64,000 nt of DNA from an uncultured Paracoccaceae bacterium (GTDB lineage: Bacteria; Pseudomonadota; Alphaproteobacteria; Rhodobacterales; Rhodobacteraceae), in NCBI GenBank assembly GCA_947493745.1, contig CANLSM010000006.1, positions 124,001-188,000 on the forward strand, written 5' to 3'. A program made the translations under genes and the position numbers. Shown piece by piece: positions 18,008 through 26,386 of the stretch. The notes below the pieces were generated by a model. The model did not search any database. It was not told where the DNA came from and worked only from the letters and a program-made list of their open reading frames with translations. How positions within the stretch are numbered: position 1 is the stretch's first letter; each line of letters begins with the position of its first letter.

Positions 18008-19063
18008 ATGCTCAATCTGGCGATGTTGAAATGGGGGCTGCATCGGCTTTGGAAAGGGCGCTCGCCCGATATCCGCTCGGTCGCCTCGCGAAGCTGGGAA
18101 ATCTGTCCGGGCGACACGAAGCTGACCCGGCCCGCGCTCTACCCCGAGGGCACGCTGGAGCGGATTGATGCGCTGTCGCCCTGGCGGTCATGGGAGGTTG
18201 AACGGACCCTGATCACGGGAAATCGTGCCCGGCATGATCCCTCAACGGCGCATCTGATTCAGGATGTCAGTCTGTCGGGCGCCTTCATCTATCGGGGCGC
18301 GGCCAAGTCTCAGCCCGGCTTCGGACCAGCGGAGATATTGCATCACGAGCGGAATGTTTTGCATCTGCTCGATGAGGTGCATCTGATGTCCAACAATGCG
18401 GGCAGTCATTTTTTCGGCAATTTTCTGCTCGATGATTTCCCGCTCGGCCTGATCCCGGAGCGTGAGGCCGCGCGTATCGTGATGACCACGAAACCCTATG
18501 AGCATGAGGCCGGGTACCGCCAGATCATGTCGCTTGAACGTCCGCCGCGCATCCACCGCGCCCGGATCAGACGGCTGATCCTCTACACGGATTATGCCCA
18601 GAACAGCTACAAGCAGGAGCGCTATCTTGACCTGCGCGCACGCATGCGGGACTATTTTCGGGACGTCACCCCTCCGGCCGGTCCGGGAATATATATCAAA
18701 AGGGGGGTGACCGGAGAAGCGCGACTGATGTCCAACGAGGCCGAGGTCGAGCGCCTTCTGGGCCAATTGGGGTTCGATATTGTTGAACCGGCGCATCTTG
18801 GTGCCGAAGAGGTAGCGCGGCGCAGTCTTGATGCGCCGATTGTTGTGAGTGTCGAGGGCAGCCATCTTTCTCATGCGATATATTCTGCAGCCGATCATGG
18901 GGCCTTTCTCGTCCTTCAACCCCCTGACCGTTTTGCGATGGCCTACAAGGAGTTCACGGATCGGGTCGACATGCGTTTCGGCTTTGTCATCGGGCATCCA
19001 GGTGAGAACGGGTTCCGCGTCGATCTGGGCGAGCTTCGGCATATGCTCGACCGACTGGCATAG
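18008..19063 (+). CDS. Glycosyltransferase family 61 protein
   Basis: A 351-residue protein with the ATG at 18008 (an upstream in-frame start at 17972 adds 12 unlikely residues). The GT61/DUF563 hallmark lies near the C-terminus: IVVSVEGSHLSHAIYSAADH, with the conserved Gly-Ser/Ala-His pattern, followed by LVLQPPDRF. An earlier segment, SNNAGSHFFGNFLLDDFPL, matches the family's N-terminal motif of an H-x-F-G-x-F-L-x-D type. It would transfer a sugar onto a polysaccharide in the cytoplasm. The GT4 gene follows 6 bp after its stop, so they form an operon. Confidence 0.8.
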   Translation: MLNLAMLKWGLHRLWKGRSPDIRSVASRSWEICPGDTKLTRPALYPEGTLERIDALSPWRSWEVERTLITGNRARHDPSTAHLIQDVSLSGAFIYRGAAKSQPGFGPAEILHHERNVLHLLDEVHLMSNNAGSHFFGNFLLDDFPLGLIPEREAARIVMTTKPYEHEAGYRQIMSLERPPRIHRARIRRLILYTDYAQNSYKQERYLDLRARMRDYFRDVTPPAGPGIYIKRGVTGEARLMSNEAEVERLLGQLGFDIVEPAHLGAEEVARRSLDAPIVVSVEGSHLSHAIYSAADHGAFLVLQPPDRFAMAYKEFTDRVDMRFGFVIGHPGENGFRVDLGELRHMLDRLA

Positions 19064-19069
19064 GTTGCT

Positions 19070-20284
19070 ATGATGGAACCGACCGAACTGATCCTTCTGC
19101 CCAGTCTGAAGGCGCATCGCGGACCGCGCGGCGGACTTGTCCTGACCCAGAAATATCTCGACGGGGCGGCGGAATATGCCCGGTTCTGGCCGGGGCCGGT
19201 GACCTCTCTGGTTGAAGTGCAGGCCGAGATAACGACCGATATGGACCATGTGGAGGTCTTGCCGGGGGAGGGGGAAACCGGTCTGGAGCACCGTCCCGTT
19301 GATGAGAAAGCTCTGTCGGAGCGGTTGCAGTCCGCTGCTGTCGTACTCGGCTTTCTTGCGCCGGGTGAGCTTGATACCGCCCGGCTTTGTGACCGGATCG
19401 GTGTGCCGATTGTCTTCACCAGCGAGTATTCACCAAGAACCGAGCGGCAGATCATCGACGCGGAAGTGTCCAATCCGCTGATCCGGTGGAGGCGCAAGCT
19501 GTGGGCCCGAAATGCCGAGAAGACCCGGCTTTGCATGTTGCCAATGGCCGCTGGAGTTCAATGCAGCGGGACGCCGACATATGACATTTACAGCAAGGTG
19601 CAGGACAACGCGCTGCTGTTTTTCGACAATCGCGTGCGTCAGAATGATGTGATCTCCGACGAGGAACTTGTCGCCAAGACTACCAGAATTTCGCGCGGTG
19701 AGCCGCTGAGACTGATCTTCGGTGGTCGGCTGGTCGGCATGAAGGGGGCGATGGACCTGCCCGCGGTGGCCGGTGTTCTGAAAGATATGAACGTACCGTT
19801 CACGCTGGATATCTTCGGATCCGGTCCGCAGGAAAATGAGATCAGGACACGCATCGAGGAGACAGGGCTTGATGATCTGGTCAGGCTCCGCGGCGTTCTG
19901 GATTTCAGATCCGGGTGGATCCCTCATCTCAAGGCCGAAGCTGACCTCTTTGTCTGCTGCCATCTGCAAGGCGATCCATCCAGCACCTATCCGGAGGTCA
20001 TGTCCTGCGGCATGCCGATCGTCGGTTATGACAACGAGGCCTTCGCCGGGGTTGTGCGTCATTCGGGGGCGGGGTTTCTCTCACCGATGCATGACGTGAC
20101 GGACCTCGCCGGTCAGATTGCGGAGTTGCATAGGAACCGGGATCGCCTGGTTGACGCGGCGGTCCGCGCCCGTGACTTCGCCCGCCAGCACACGTTCGAG
20201 AAGACCTTTGCACGGCGCATCGATCATCTTATCAAGGCAAGTCGGCTGCCGCAGGATCGGCGCGGTACGGTTGCAGGTCTGTGA
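19070..20284 (+). CDS. Glycosyltransferase family 4 protein
   Basis: A 404-residue GT-B-fold enzyme. The C-terminal nucleotide-sugar domain starts with PLRLIFGGRLVGMKGAMDL (K as the phosphate contact), then FTLDIFGSGPQENEI, and ends with the E-x7-E-like segment PSSTYPEVMSCGMPIVGYDNE. The N-terminal domain is acceptor-type and less conserved. It follows the GT61 gene by 6 bp. It is the last gene of the polysaccharide region before the flagellar cluster, which begins in the opposite direction. The sugar transferred cannot be read from sequence. Confidence 0.85.
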   Translation: MMEPTELILLPSLKAHRGPRGGLVLTQKYLDGAAEYARFWPGPVTSLVEVQAEITTDMDHVEVLPGEGETGLEHRPVDEKALSERLQSAAVVLGFLAPGELDTARLCDRIGVPIVFTSEYSPRTERQIIDAEVSNPLIRWRRKLWARNAEKTRLCMLPMAAGVQCSGTPTYDIYSKVQDNALLFFDNRVRQNDVISDEELVAKTTRISRGEPLRLIFGGRLVGMKGAMDLPAVAGVLKDMNVPFTLDIFGSGPQENEIRTRIEETGLDDLVRLRGVLDFRSGWIPHLKAEADLFVCCHLQGDPSSTYPEVMSCGMPIVGYDNEAFAGVVRHSGAGFLSPMHDVTDLAGQIAELHRNRDRLVDAAVRARDFARQHTFEKTFARRIDHLIKASRLPQDRRGTVAGL

Positions 20285-20395
20285 GATCAGATGTGCTGCC
20301 GACATTCGGTTGAGCCGCTCTCAAGGCGTCAGAACCACAGCCGGAAACCTGATCAGCGGATGGCCGATTGCTTATGCCTTTTGGCGTTCACCTGA

Positions 20396-21079
20396 CTAGA
20401 TGCCGTCATTTGCGACCCCTCGAACACCACCGACCTCATCAAAGCTGAAGCGCGCTCCGCTTTCGGTCACCAGTTTCGGTGTCTTGTCTTCGATCAGGAT
20501 TTCGGTGACGGCGGAGTAGGTCTGGCCCGGGGCGGACCCAAGGAGCGTATCGCCCGAGAAGTAACTGGCCTCGAACGAATATCTTCCTGTGGGTGCGGTC
20601 TCTCCCGTCCCGGTCAGTCCGTCCCATTGGAAATCCGCCGCCGAAGGATCGATGGTTTTGGTCGCAACGACCTGGCCAAAGTCATTCCGGATCTCGACCA
20701 TGGCTTTGTCGGCGCCGGAAACAGGTTGCAGATGAATTTCAAGGGACTGGCCATCAAAGAGAGCGGGAGCGTTCACCCGGATTTCGGTGCCGATCCAGGA
20801 CGCGAGCCCCTTCAGATCGCCATCCCCCATGATCGACACGAGCTCCGCAAGTTGCGTATTGGTGGCCACCTGCTGCTCGACCGCCGAGAAGCTGGCGAGT
20901 TGTGCAACGTATTGTGTCGAATCCACCGGCTCGGATGGGTCCTGATTGCGCAACTGAGCGGTAAGGAGCGTCAGAAACGTCTCGAAATCGCCGGTGATCG
21001 AACTGTTTGCACTGGGGGTCGCTGCCGTTTGTGCAACCGGGCCGGTGGCCGGGTTGGCGATGCTGTTCACTACGTCCAT
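20396..21079 (-). CDS. flgD: Flagellar hook assembly (capping) protein FlgD
   Basis: Scaffold for hook polymerisation, exported through the flagellar secretion apparatus; 227 residues. The N-terminal block FETFLTLLTAQLRNQDPSEPVDSTQYVAQLASFSAVEQ (a stretch centred on LTAQLRNQDPSEPV) is diagnostic, and the C-terminal half holds the Ig/Fn-like domain around GRYSFEASYFSGD. AGAGGATCTGATC before the ATG gives a good ribosome binding site. It follows fliK by 14 bp on the same strand, forming a fliK-flgD unit. The hook gene flgE, often next, is not in the window. Confidence 0.92.
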   Translation of the reverse strand: MDVVNSIANPATGPVAQTAATPSANSSITGDFETFLTLLTAQLRNQDPSEPVDSTQYVAQLASFSAVEQQVATNTQLAELVSIMGDGDLKGLASWIGTEIRVNAPALFDGQSLEIHLQPVSGADKAMVEIRNDFGQVVATKTIDPSAADFQWDGLTGTGETAPTGRYSFEASYFSGDTLLGSAPGQTYSAVTEILIEDKTPKLVTESGARFSFDEVGGVRGVANDGI

Positions 21080-21093
21080 GATCAGATCCTCTG

Positions 21094-22326
21094 TCAGAGT
21101 CGAATGTCGAGATGGCCGTTTGCCAACCGAACATATTGGGGTGCGCTCGCAATCCGGGCGCCGGGTATCGAGGTGTCATCGAGAGTGTCGGCATCATCAC
21201 CACTTCCAGCCAGGTCACCATCGGACTTCGGCGGCTGTTCAAATGTGCCGAATTCCAGCGACACATCTTCATAGCCCGCCTCGCGAAGTGCGGCGGTGAG
21301 TTCCTCGGCGTGGCGGCGGAGCAGATGCTCTGTGTTGGGGTTTTCGGTCGAGATGGTTGCCGATAGGGTTGTCTCCGCGCCTGAGAACTGCACGCGCATC
21401 ATGCCAAGTTCCGGCGGATCAAGCCGCAACTCGACAATGCCGTTTCGCTGTTCGCGAATTTGTCCGGTCAGTTGTTGTGCCATCTGCTGGACGATGCCGG
21501 ATCCGGAAGACATCTGAACTGAACCCGGTGTGGTCAGCGCAGACGGAACGGACGGAGCATTCGCATGCGCGGGTTGCTGAGATCCGGTTCCCCAGAGCCC
21601 TTCAAGAGACGCCGGCATGTCGATGTTCAAGGGTCCCTGATTGATCATTGGCAGGCTTGCGTGTGTTGGAAGAAACGCACCGGGAGAAGGTGGCGTTTGG
21701 CCTGGCGGTGACGCAAGTGAAGCGCCTGCGGACGATATCCTCTCCGATTTGCTCCGTCCGGTTCCATTTATCGGGATTTCCGCTTCCTCGGGGACCGTCT
21801 TAAAACTGTCAGCCGGATCAACCACCTGCTTGCCGGGGCCCGTCGCGGTTGGGAGGGCGGTCAATGCTGCGCCTTTCGCCGGCGTGCTCGGTAGCGACCC
21901 CTCCTTGAGTTCAACGACGGTCGGCCTGGCAATCTCCGGATCCTTGATGAGACCGTGCTCTAAGCCTGGCTGCGGGCCGACCTCGGCACCAGCTATCATC
22001 GCCCCGGTCGTTGTCACCGTGGAGTTGAGTGTCACCGCACCATCAGTTTTGCTGGAAGCGACCGGTTCGGCCGGTGTCTGGCTTGATCCCTTCAGAGCAG
22101 GCTTCATGTCAGGAACCACATGAATATTGCCGGACATCCCGACCAGATCGTCGAATGTTTTTCCAGAAACAGCGGGTTCACCTGATTTCTTTGGTAAGGA
22201 TTTTGCATCCTCACCCACGACCTGAGCAAAGCTGTCGCCTTCTTGTCTGTCTTCGATCACGCGCACAGCCGTCTTGGTCTTGGCGGTACCGGTCGTCGCG
22301 GCGTCTGTCGGGGGCGCAGGAATCAT
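21094..22326 (-). CDS. fliK: Flagellar hook-length control protein FliK
   Basis: Molecular ruler that sets hook length and switches export specificity through FlhB. The ATG at 22326 is chosen (410 residues) because AAAGGA lies 5 bp upstream; an extension to 22368 is open but unsupported. The long middle is low-complexity, rich in Pro, Thr, Ser and Ala, as expected of the ruler. The C-terminal Flg_hook domain contains NGIVELRLDPPELGMMRVQF and the segment LLRRHAEELTAALREAGY. It reads away from the rod-binding gene, with a shared 116 bp promoter region that includes a CtrA-like box. Confidence 0.9.
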   Translation of the reverse strand: MIPAPPTDAATTGTAKTKTAVRVIEDRQEGDSFAQVVGEDAKSLPKKSGEPAVSGKTFDDLVGMSGNIHVVPDMKPALKGSSQTPAEPVASSKTDGAVTLNSTVTTTGAMIAGAEVGPQPGLEHGLIKDPEIARPTVVELKEGSLPSTPAKGAALTALPTATGPGKQVVDPADSFKTVPEEAEIPINGTGRSKSERISSAGASLASPPGQTPPSPGAFLPTHASLPMINQGPLNIDMPASLEGLWGTGSQQPAHANAPSVPSALTTPGSVQMSSGSGIVQQMAQQLTGQIREQRNGIVELRLDPPELGMMRVQFSGAETTLSATISTENPNTEHLLRRHAEELTAALREAGYEDVSLEFGTFEQPPKSDGDLAGSGDDADTLDDTSIPGARIASAPQYVRLANGHLDIRL

Positions 22327-22369
22327 GTCAGGTCCTTTTGTCGTTCGGACGCACAATCGGCCGGGCAAG

Positions 22370-22384
22370 TTACCAAATATTTAC
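22370..22384. promoter_or_regulatory. CtrA-like box between fliK and the rod-binding gene
   Basis: TTAC-N7-TTAC, six of eight matches to the CtrA consensus TTAA-N7-TTAA, in the divergent promoter region. CtrA controls flagellar genes in Rhodobacteraceae, so the position fits. Inference from motif only. Confidence 0.35.
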
Positions 22385-22442
22385 CGACCTGCGCCAATCC
22401 TTGCATCAAATCCTTCAAATGCGAGCAAACGGAGCTGCGCCG

Positions 22443-22730
22443 ATGACCTCAATTTCAAGTCACTTTCCGCCACATGAAGCGGTGCCGTCTCAATCGTCGG
22501 AAGCCCGGTTGAGGCAGGTATCCGATGAATTCGAGACGGCCTTTCTGAGCGAGATGCTCAAGCACAGCGGTGTCGCAAAGATGCCCGAAGGCTTTGGTGG
22601 CGGTCCGGGCGAGGAGGCATTTTCCTCACTTCTCGTGAAGGAGTATTCCGAGCTTCTGGTGAAGTCGGGCGGTCTTGGCATCTCTGAGACAGTGTTCCAG
22701 ACGCTCGTGGCGCGAGATGGGCGCGGATGA
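22443..22730 (+). CDS. Flagellar rod-binding protein (FlgJ N-terminal domain type)
   Basis: A 95-residue protein corresponding to the N-terminal, rod-capping part of FlgJ, without the muramidase domain. The identifying stretch is VSDEFETAFLSEMLKHSG followed by GPGEEAFSSLLVKEYSELLVKSGGLGISE. GGAG lies 8 bp before the ATG. Single-domain versions are usual in alphaproteobacteria, where a separate lytic transglycosylase opens the peptidoglycan; such a gene lies at the other end of this cluster (36847-37614). The stop overlaps the next start (ATGA). Confidence 0.85.
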   Translation: MTSISSHFPPHEAVPSQSSEARLRQVSDEFETAFLSEMLKHSGVAKMPEGFGGGPGEEAFSSLLVKEYSELLVKSGGLGISETVFQTLVARDGRG

Positions 22731-23098
22731 CCGCCGGGTTTCGACATAAGCGGCAGGTTCAGAAGCTATGCGCCATTCTGGACCAGGAATATCTTGCGTT
22801 GCTCGGCGGGCGCTTTGATCGATTGGACCAAACCCTCAAGCGGACGGATGCGCTGGTCGACGCGCTGGAGCGTGCGATCGAGACAGATCCGGGAGAAGGA
22901 GACCCTGTGGTCGACGAGCTTCGCTCAAAGGCGGATCGAAACGCGCGTGTCATCCTTTCAAGTCTCGCCGGTATCAAGGCGGCGCAGAGACGTGTCGATG
23001 ATATCCGCAAGGCCGTCAACGGTCTGGACACCTATACCGGACAGGGACGGAAGGTCTCGCTGACCGATCAGGTTGCGACGACTGAGAAGCGCAGCTGA
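22727..23098 (+). CDS. FlgN-like flagellar export chaperone
   Basis: A 123-residue, largely helical protein with heptad-like hydrophobic spacing (LCAILDQEYLALLGGRFDRLDQTLKRTDALVDAL). This pattern and the position directly after the rod-binding gene (4 bp overlap) fit FlgN, the chaperone for hook-filament junction proteins FlgK and FlgL. Sequence conservation in FlgN is low, so the name rests on length, helical character and context. Its usual clients flgK and flgL are not in the window. Confidence 0.7.
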   Translation: MTAGFRHKRQVQKLCAILDQEYLALLGGRFDRLDQTLKRTDALVDALERAIETDPGEGDPVVDELRSKADRNARVILSSLAGIKAAQRRVDDIRKAVNGLDTYTGQGRKVSLTDQVATTEKRS

Positions 23099-23176
23099 CG
23101 CGCCTCGCGCTCACACGTTATTAATTTCAAAAGCGCGTCAAATTGCGGGCAAGCAGTTGTTTCTGGCGCCCGGATA

Positions 23177-23191
23177 TTAAGACCTCATTAT
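23177..23191. promoter_or_regulatory. CtrA-like box upstream of fliC
   Basis: TTAA-GACCTCA-TTAT matches TTAA-N7-TTAA at seven of eight positions, 156 bp before the fliC start. The 249 bp gap between the FlgN-like gene and fliC otherwise shows an AT-rich stretch and a long leader. No convincing sigma-54 or sigma-28 promoter was found. Confidence 0.45.
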
Positions 23192-23347
23192 CGAATAGCT
23201 CTCATGTTGCTCCTGCAGCCCGAGGGGTTGGCGCGGTATGTTCAAACAAGCATCAGCCGCACTGGTCAGAATGACACAACAGATTGCAATTCGCAGTCAC
23301 TTTGACAGGGCGATGTCGAAAGCATCGCGCGCCAAAAGGGGAAAACT

Positions 23348-24607
23348 ATGTCTTCAATTCTTACAAACAACAGTGCAATGGTCGCTCTGCAGACCCTGCA
23401 GGGGATCAACAAAAACCTTGCCATGACGCAGAACGAAATCTCGACAGGGAAAAGCATCGCGTCCGCCAAGGACAACTCGGCCATCTGGGCAATCTCACAG
23501 GTCATGCAGTCGGATGTGGACGGGTTCGATGCAATCTCCGATTCGCTCTCGCTGGGTGAATCCACGGTTGCCGTCGGTCGGAATGCAGCTGAACAGGTGA
23601 CGGAGCTTCTTGGCCAGATCAAGGAAAAGATCGTTGCTGCCCAGGAAGATAACGTGGATCGCGGCAAGCTTCAGTCTGATCTGTCATCGCTTCGCGACCA
23701 GATCAACGGTATTGTGAGTGCGGCGCAGTTCAATGGGCAGAACCTGCTGTCAGCAACCACTGCTGACGACTCGTCCATCAGCATTCTGTCGTCGCTCGAC
23801 CGGGCGTCTGACGGAACTGTCACGTCATCCTATATTGACGTCAACAAGCAGGATCTGCGTACGGCTGCAGGTGTCGTGGACACCTCCGGCACCTACGCGG
23901 CCGGTACTGCTTCGACACTGAACGCCACGCAGACCCAGACCATCGCTGTTGGGGCCCCAACAGTGGGCGTCGCCTACAGCATTGGCTTGACGGGGACGGA
24001 TGCGGATGCATCCACGTTCACACCGGCTGACTACACAACTGCGGGTTCGGCAACTGGTGCGGCTGAAATTGCGTACATTGCCAAGGTGGGTGACACGGCT
24101 GCCGATGTGGCCGCTGGCCTGGCATCAGCATATGCGAGCTATGTCGCGGACAACTCGCTTGATACCAACGTGTTGAACGTGACGGCATCGGGTGCGGATC
24201 TGACCTTCACATCCGGGGTCACGGATGCGACCGATACGATCGCTGTTCGGCTTGACACGGTGACGGGCGACAACACGCTTGGTGGTGGTCTGGAAGCCTT
24301 GGGTACGCTTGATGTTTCGACACAGGCCGGTGCTGAGGCGGCCCTGACACAGATCGAGGAGTTGACGCAGACTGCAATCGATGCCGCCGCTGAGTTTGGT
24401 ACCGCGGAGAAGCGCCTTGAAATCCAGGGCGACTTTGTCTCCAAGCTGACTGACAGCCTGAAGTCAGGTATTGGATCGCTTGTCGATGCCGACATGGAAG
24501 AAGCATCCGCACGTCTGCAGGCACTTCAGGTGCAGCAGCAGCTGGGTATCCAGTCGCTGTCGATTGCCAACCAGGCACCGCAGAACATCCTGGCCCTGTT
24601 CCGGTAA
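23348..24607 (+). CDS. fliC: Flagellin
   Basis: Filament subunit of 419 residues. The conserved N-terminal D0/D1 region starts MSSILTNNSAMVALQTLQ and contains ISTGKSIASAKDNSA. The C-terminal D1/D0 region ends with LQVQQQLGIQSLSIANQAPQ and then NILALFR. The central part (about residues 150-330) is Thr/Ala/Asp/Gly-rich, surface-exposed and variable. No Cys is present. AGGGGAAA precedes the ATG. It is followed by a strong hairpin, then flaF and flbT, the usual post-transcriptional partners of flagellin in alphaproteobacteria. Confidence 0.96.
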   Translation: MSSILTNNSAMVALQTLQGINKNLAMTQNEISTGKSIASAKDNSAIWAISQVMQSDVDGFDAISDSLSLGESTVAVGRNAAEQVTELLGQIKEKIVAAQEDNVDRGKLQSDLSSLRDQINGIVSAAQFNGQNLLSATTADDSSISILSSLDRASDGTVTSSYIDVNKQDLRTAAGVVDTSGTYAAGTASTLNATQTQTIAVGAPTVGVAYSIGLTGTDADASTFTPADYTTAGSATGAAEIAYIAKVGDTAADVAAGLASAYASYVADNSLDTNVLNVTASGADLTFTSGVTDATDTIAVRLDTVTGDNTLGGGLEALGTLDVSTQAGAEAALTQIEELTQTAIDAAAEFGTAEKRLEIQGDFVSKLTDSLKSGIGSLVDADMEEASARLQALQVQQQLGIQSLSIANQAPQNILALFR

Positions 24608-24618
24608 CGGGAATGGAT

Positions 24619-24644
24619 GGGGGCGTGGCGTTGACCACGCCCCC
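24619..24644 (+). terminator. Hairpin between fliC and flaF
   Basis: GGGGGCGTGG and CCACGCCCCC form a perfect 10 bp stem with loop CGTTGA, 12 bp after the fliC stop. There is no T-run, so it probably partly terminates or stabilises the abundant fliC mRNA relative to flaF-flbT. Confidence 0.7.
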
Positions 24645-24704
24645 GTCTTCGCCGACGCGCGAGCCTCTCCGAAGGATCGGAGATCGACCTGAAGGAACAG
24701 ACGA

Positions 24705-25079
24705 ATGAACTCCGTAGCCCTTGCCCAGTCTGCCTACTCCTCTTCCAACGCAATTGCACCGTCCGAGCGTGACGTTGAATACCGCGCATTTGCCCGTATC
24801 ACGCGAGATTTGTCCAAGCTTGAGAGTGACGCCAAAGGGGATTTCGCCTCATTGGCCAAGGCACTGCACGAAAACCGCCGGTTATGGTCCATCCTTGCCA
24901 GAGCGGTCGCATCCGAGGACAATGCGCTTCCCGAACAGTTGCGTGGCCAGATATTCTACCTGTCAGAATTCACCCAGGCTCACAGCCGGAAGGTTCTGGA
25001 TGGCGACGCGACTGTCGCGCCCCTCGTCGAGATCAACACGGCGGTCATGCGCGGTCTTCGCGCGACCGTGGCGGCCTGA
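24705..25079 (+). CDS. flaF: Flagellar biosynthesis regulator FlaF
   Basis: A 124-residue cytoplasmic helical protein of the FlaF family. Diagnostic parts are AYSSSNAIAPSERDVEYRAF near the N-terminus and ALHENRRLWSILARAVA followed by LPEQLRGQIFYLSEFTQAH. In Caulobacter FlaF works with flagellin and FlbT in controlling flagellin synthesis and export. AAGGAA lies 7 bp before the ATG. The gene lies between fliC and flbT with only 2 bp to the flbT start. Length and order are typical. Confidence 0.93.
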   Translation: MNSVALAQSAYSSSNAIAPSERDVEYRAFARITRDLSKLESDAKGDFASLAKALHENRRLWSILARAVASEDNALPEQLRGQIFYLSEFTQAHSRKVLDGDATVAPLVEINTAVMRGLRATVAA

Positions 25080-25081
25080 GC

Positions 25082-25489
25082 ATGGCAGGTCTTGTCCTGA
25101 AACTCGGCCCTCGCGAGCGCGTCATGATCAACGGTGTCGTGATCGAGAACGGAGATCGCCGTACCCGCCTCAACGTGGTGACCCCGGACGCAAATGTGTT
25201 GCGCCTGCGCGATGCGATCCATCCTTCCGATGCCAACACACCGGTCAAGCGTGTCTGCTACGTCGCACAGCTCGTGCTTGCCGGGGAGGCGGATCCAGAG
25301 GACGGAAAACGCCAGTTGCTGCAGGGGATTGAGCAACTCAGCCAGGTTTTCACAGATACCGAAAGCCGCCTGAGGCTCGATGCCGCCAGTGATGCGGTGT
25401 TAGCTGATAATTACTATCCTGCGCTCAAGTCTCTCCGACTGCTTCTGGCACGGGAAGCGCGTCTCATGGAAAGAAGTCTGGCATCATGA
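25082..25489 (+). CDS. flbT: Flagellin mRNA-binding repressor FlbT
   Basis: A 135-residue protein of the FlbT family, which in Caulobacter binds the flagellin mRNA leader and represses translation until the hook is complete. The N-terminus LVLKLGPRERVMINGVVIENGDRR is characteristic, as is the C-terminal segment YYPALKSLRLLLAREA. The ATG directly follows flaF, and the stop overlaps the start of the next gene (ATGA). The long fliC leader (about 150 bp or more) could be its target, which is inference. Confidence 0.93.
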   Translation: MAGLVLKLGPRERVMINGVVIENGDRRTRLNVVTPDANVLRLRDAIHPSDANTPVKRVCYVAQLVLAGEADPEDGKRQLLQGIEQLSQVFTDTESRLRLDAASDAVLADNYYPALKSLRLLLAREARLMERSLAS

Positions 25490-26334
25490 CGTTCCAGCCG
25501 GTTTCCCCACTTTCGGGTATCGCCGGGTGGCGATTTCTTGAACGTACGCAAGAGGCCCAGCAGACGGCCTTCTATCAAAATGCGCAACTGGACCGGGATG
25601 TTGAATACTTCAAGGAAAACATCTTTCTGGTGCAGACAGCCGAGGAACTGGTCAATGACCGGCGTCTACTGACGGTCGCCTTGGGTGCCTTCGGGCTTGA
25701 TGAGGAGATCGACAAGAAGTTCTTCATTCAGAAGATCTTGGCTGAAGGCACCGAAAACCCCGGTGCTCTTGCCAACCGCTTCGTTGATCCCAGATATGGC
25801 GCCCTGGCGGAGGCGTTCTCTTTCGGCAACCTTGCAGGCCCTCAGACCTCCGCGTCCGACTTTGGCCAGAGGATCACGGATGCCTACAAGGAACGGGCGT
25901 TTGAGATCGCTGTCGGGAATGCGGATGGCAACATGCGTCTCGCGCTGGGTTTCAAGCGCGAAATCGCCGATTATGCATCACTCGCGAACGCAAATACGGC
26001 TGGCTGGTTCTCGATCATGGGATCCACACCCATGCGCACGGTTTTTGAGGGGGCGTACAATCTGCCGTCGGAGTTTTCTGGCCTTGATGTCGACAAGCAG
26101 CGCGACATTTTGAGAGACCGCACCAGGGAACTGTTCGGCAGCGAGTCGCCTGCGGTCTTTCTCGATCCCGACAACGTAAATCAAGTGATCGACCGGTTCC
26201 TCGTCCGTGCCCAGATCAATGAGGGCCCAAGCGGCAATACGCCCGGCATTGCTGCGCTGAGCCTTCTGCAATCAAGTGGATCTTTCAATGCCTCTGCCCA
26301 GATCAATCTGATCATCTCCAACGCTGCTTTCTAG
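25486..26334 (+). CDS. DUF1217-type flagellar protein
   Basis: A 282-residue protein seen in flagellar clusters of alphaproteobacteria and carrying the DUF1217 region. Segments such as DVEYFKENIFLVQTAEELVNDRRLL and ALGAFGLDEEIDKKFFIQKIL (partly shown) are typical, and the second half repeats the theme (REIADYASLANANTAGWFSIMG onward). It has no signal peptide or membrane helix, and no enzyme motif. Coupling to flbT by a 4 bp overlap suggests a role in flagellin or filament production, but the function is not established. Confidence 0.75.
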   Translation: MTFQPVSPLSGIAGWRFLERTQEAQQTAFYQNAQLDRDVEYFKENIFLVQTAEELVNDRRLLTVALGAFGLDEEIDKKFFIQKILAEGTENPGALANRFVDPRYGALAEAFSFGNLAGPQTSASDFGQRITDAYKERAFEIAVGNADGNMRLALGFKREIADYASLANANTAGWFSIMGSTPMRTVFEGAYNLPSEFSGLDVDKQRDILRDRTRELFGSESPAVFLDPDNVNQVIDRFLVRAQINEGPSGNTPGIAALSLLQSSGSFNASAQINLIISNAAF

Positions 26335-26361
26335 TTGCTGCCCGCTGGTCCGGTGTCGCAG

Positions 26362-26385
26362 GATGGATCAGGCATCTGATCCATC
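26362..26385. terminator. Bidirectional hairpin terminator
   Basis: GATGGATCAG-GCAT-CTGATCCATC is a perfect 10 bp stem with a four-base loop between the convergent stops of the DUF1217-type gene (26334) and fliI (26387). It is placed to end transcription from both sides. Confidence 0.65.
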
Positions 26386-26386
26386 T

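Noticed and set aside
17728-18117. Minus-strand frame antisense to the GT61 upstream region
   Set aside because: It is Ser/Arg-rich, overlaps the GT61 coding start and has no ribosome binding site; typical shadow frame.
23099-23347. Sigma-54 promoter upstream of fliC (TGGCGCCCGGATATTA)
   Set aside because: The GG element is present but the -12 GC element is missing, so the match to TGGCAC-N5-TTGCW is too weak.
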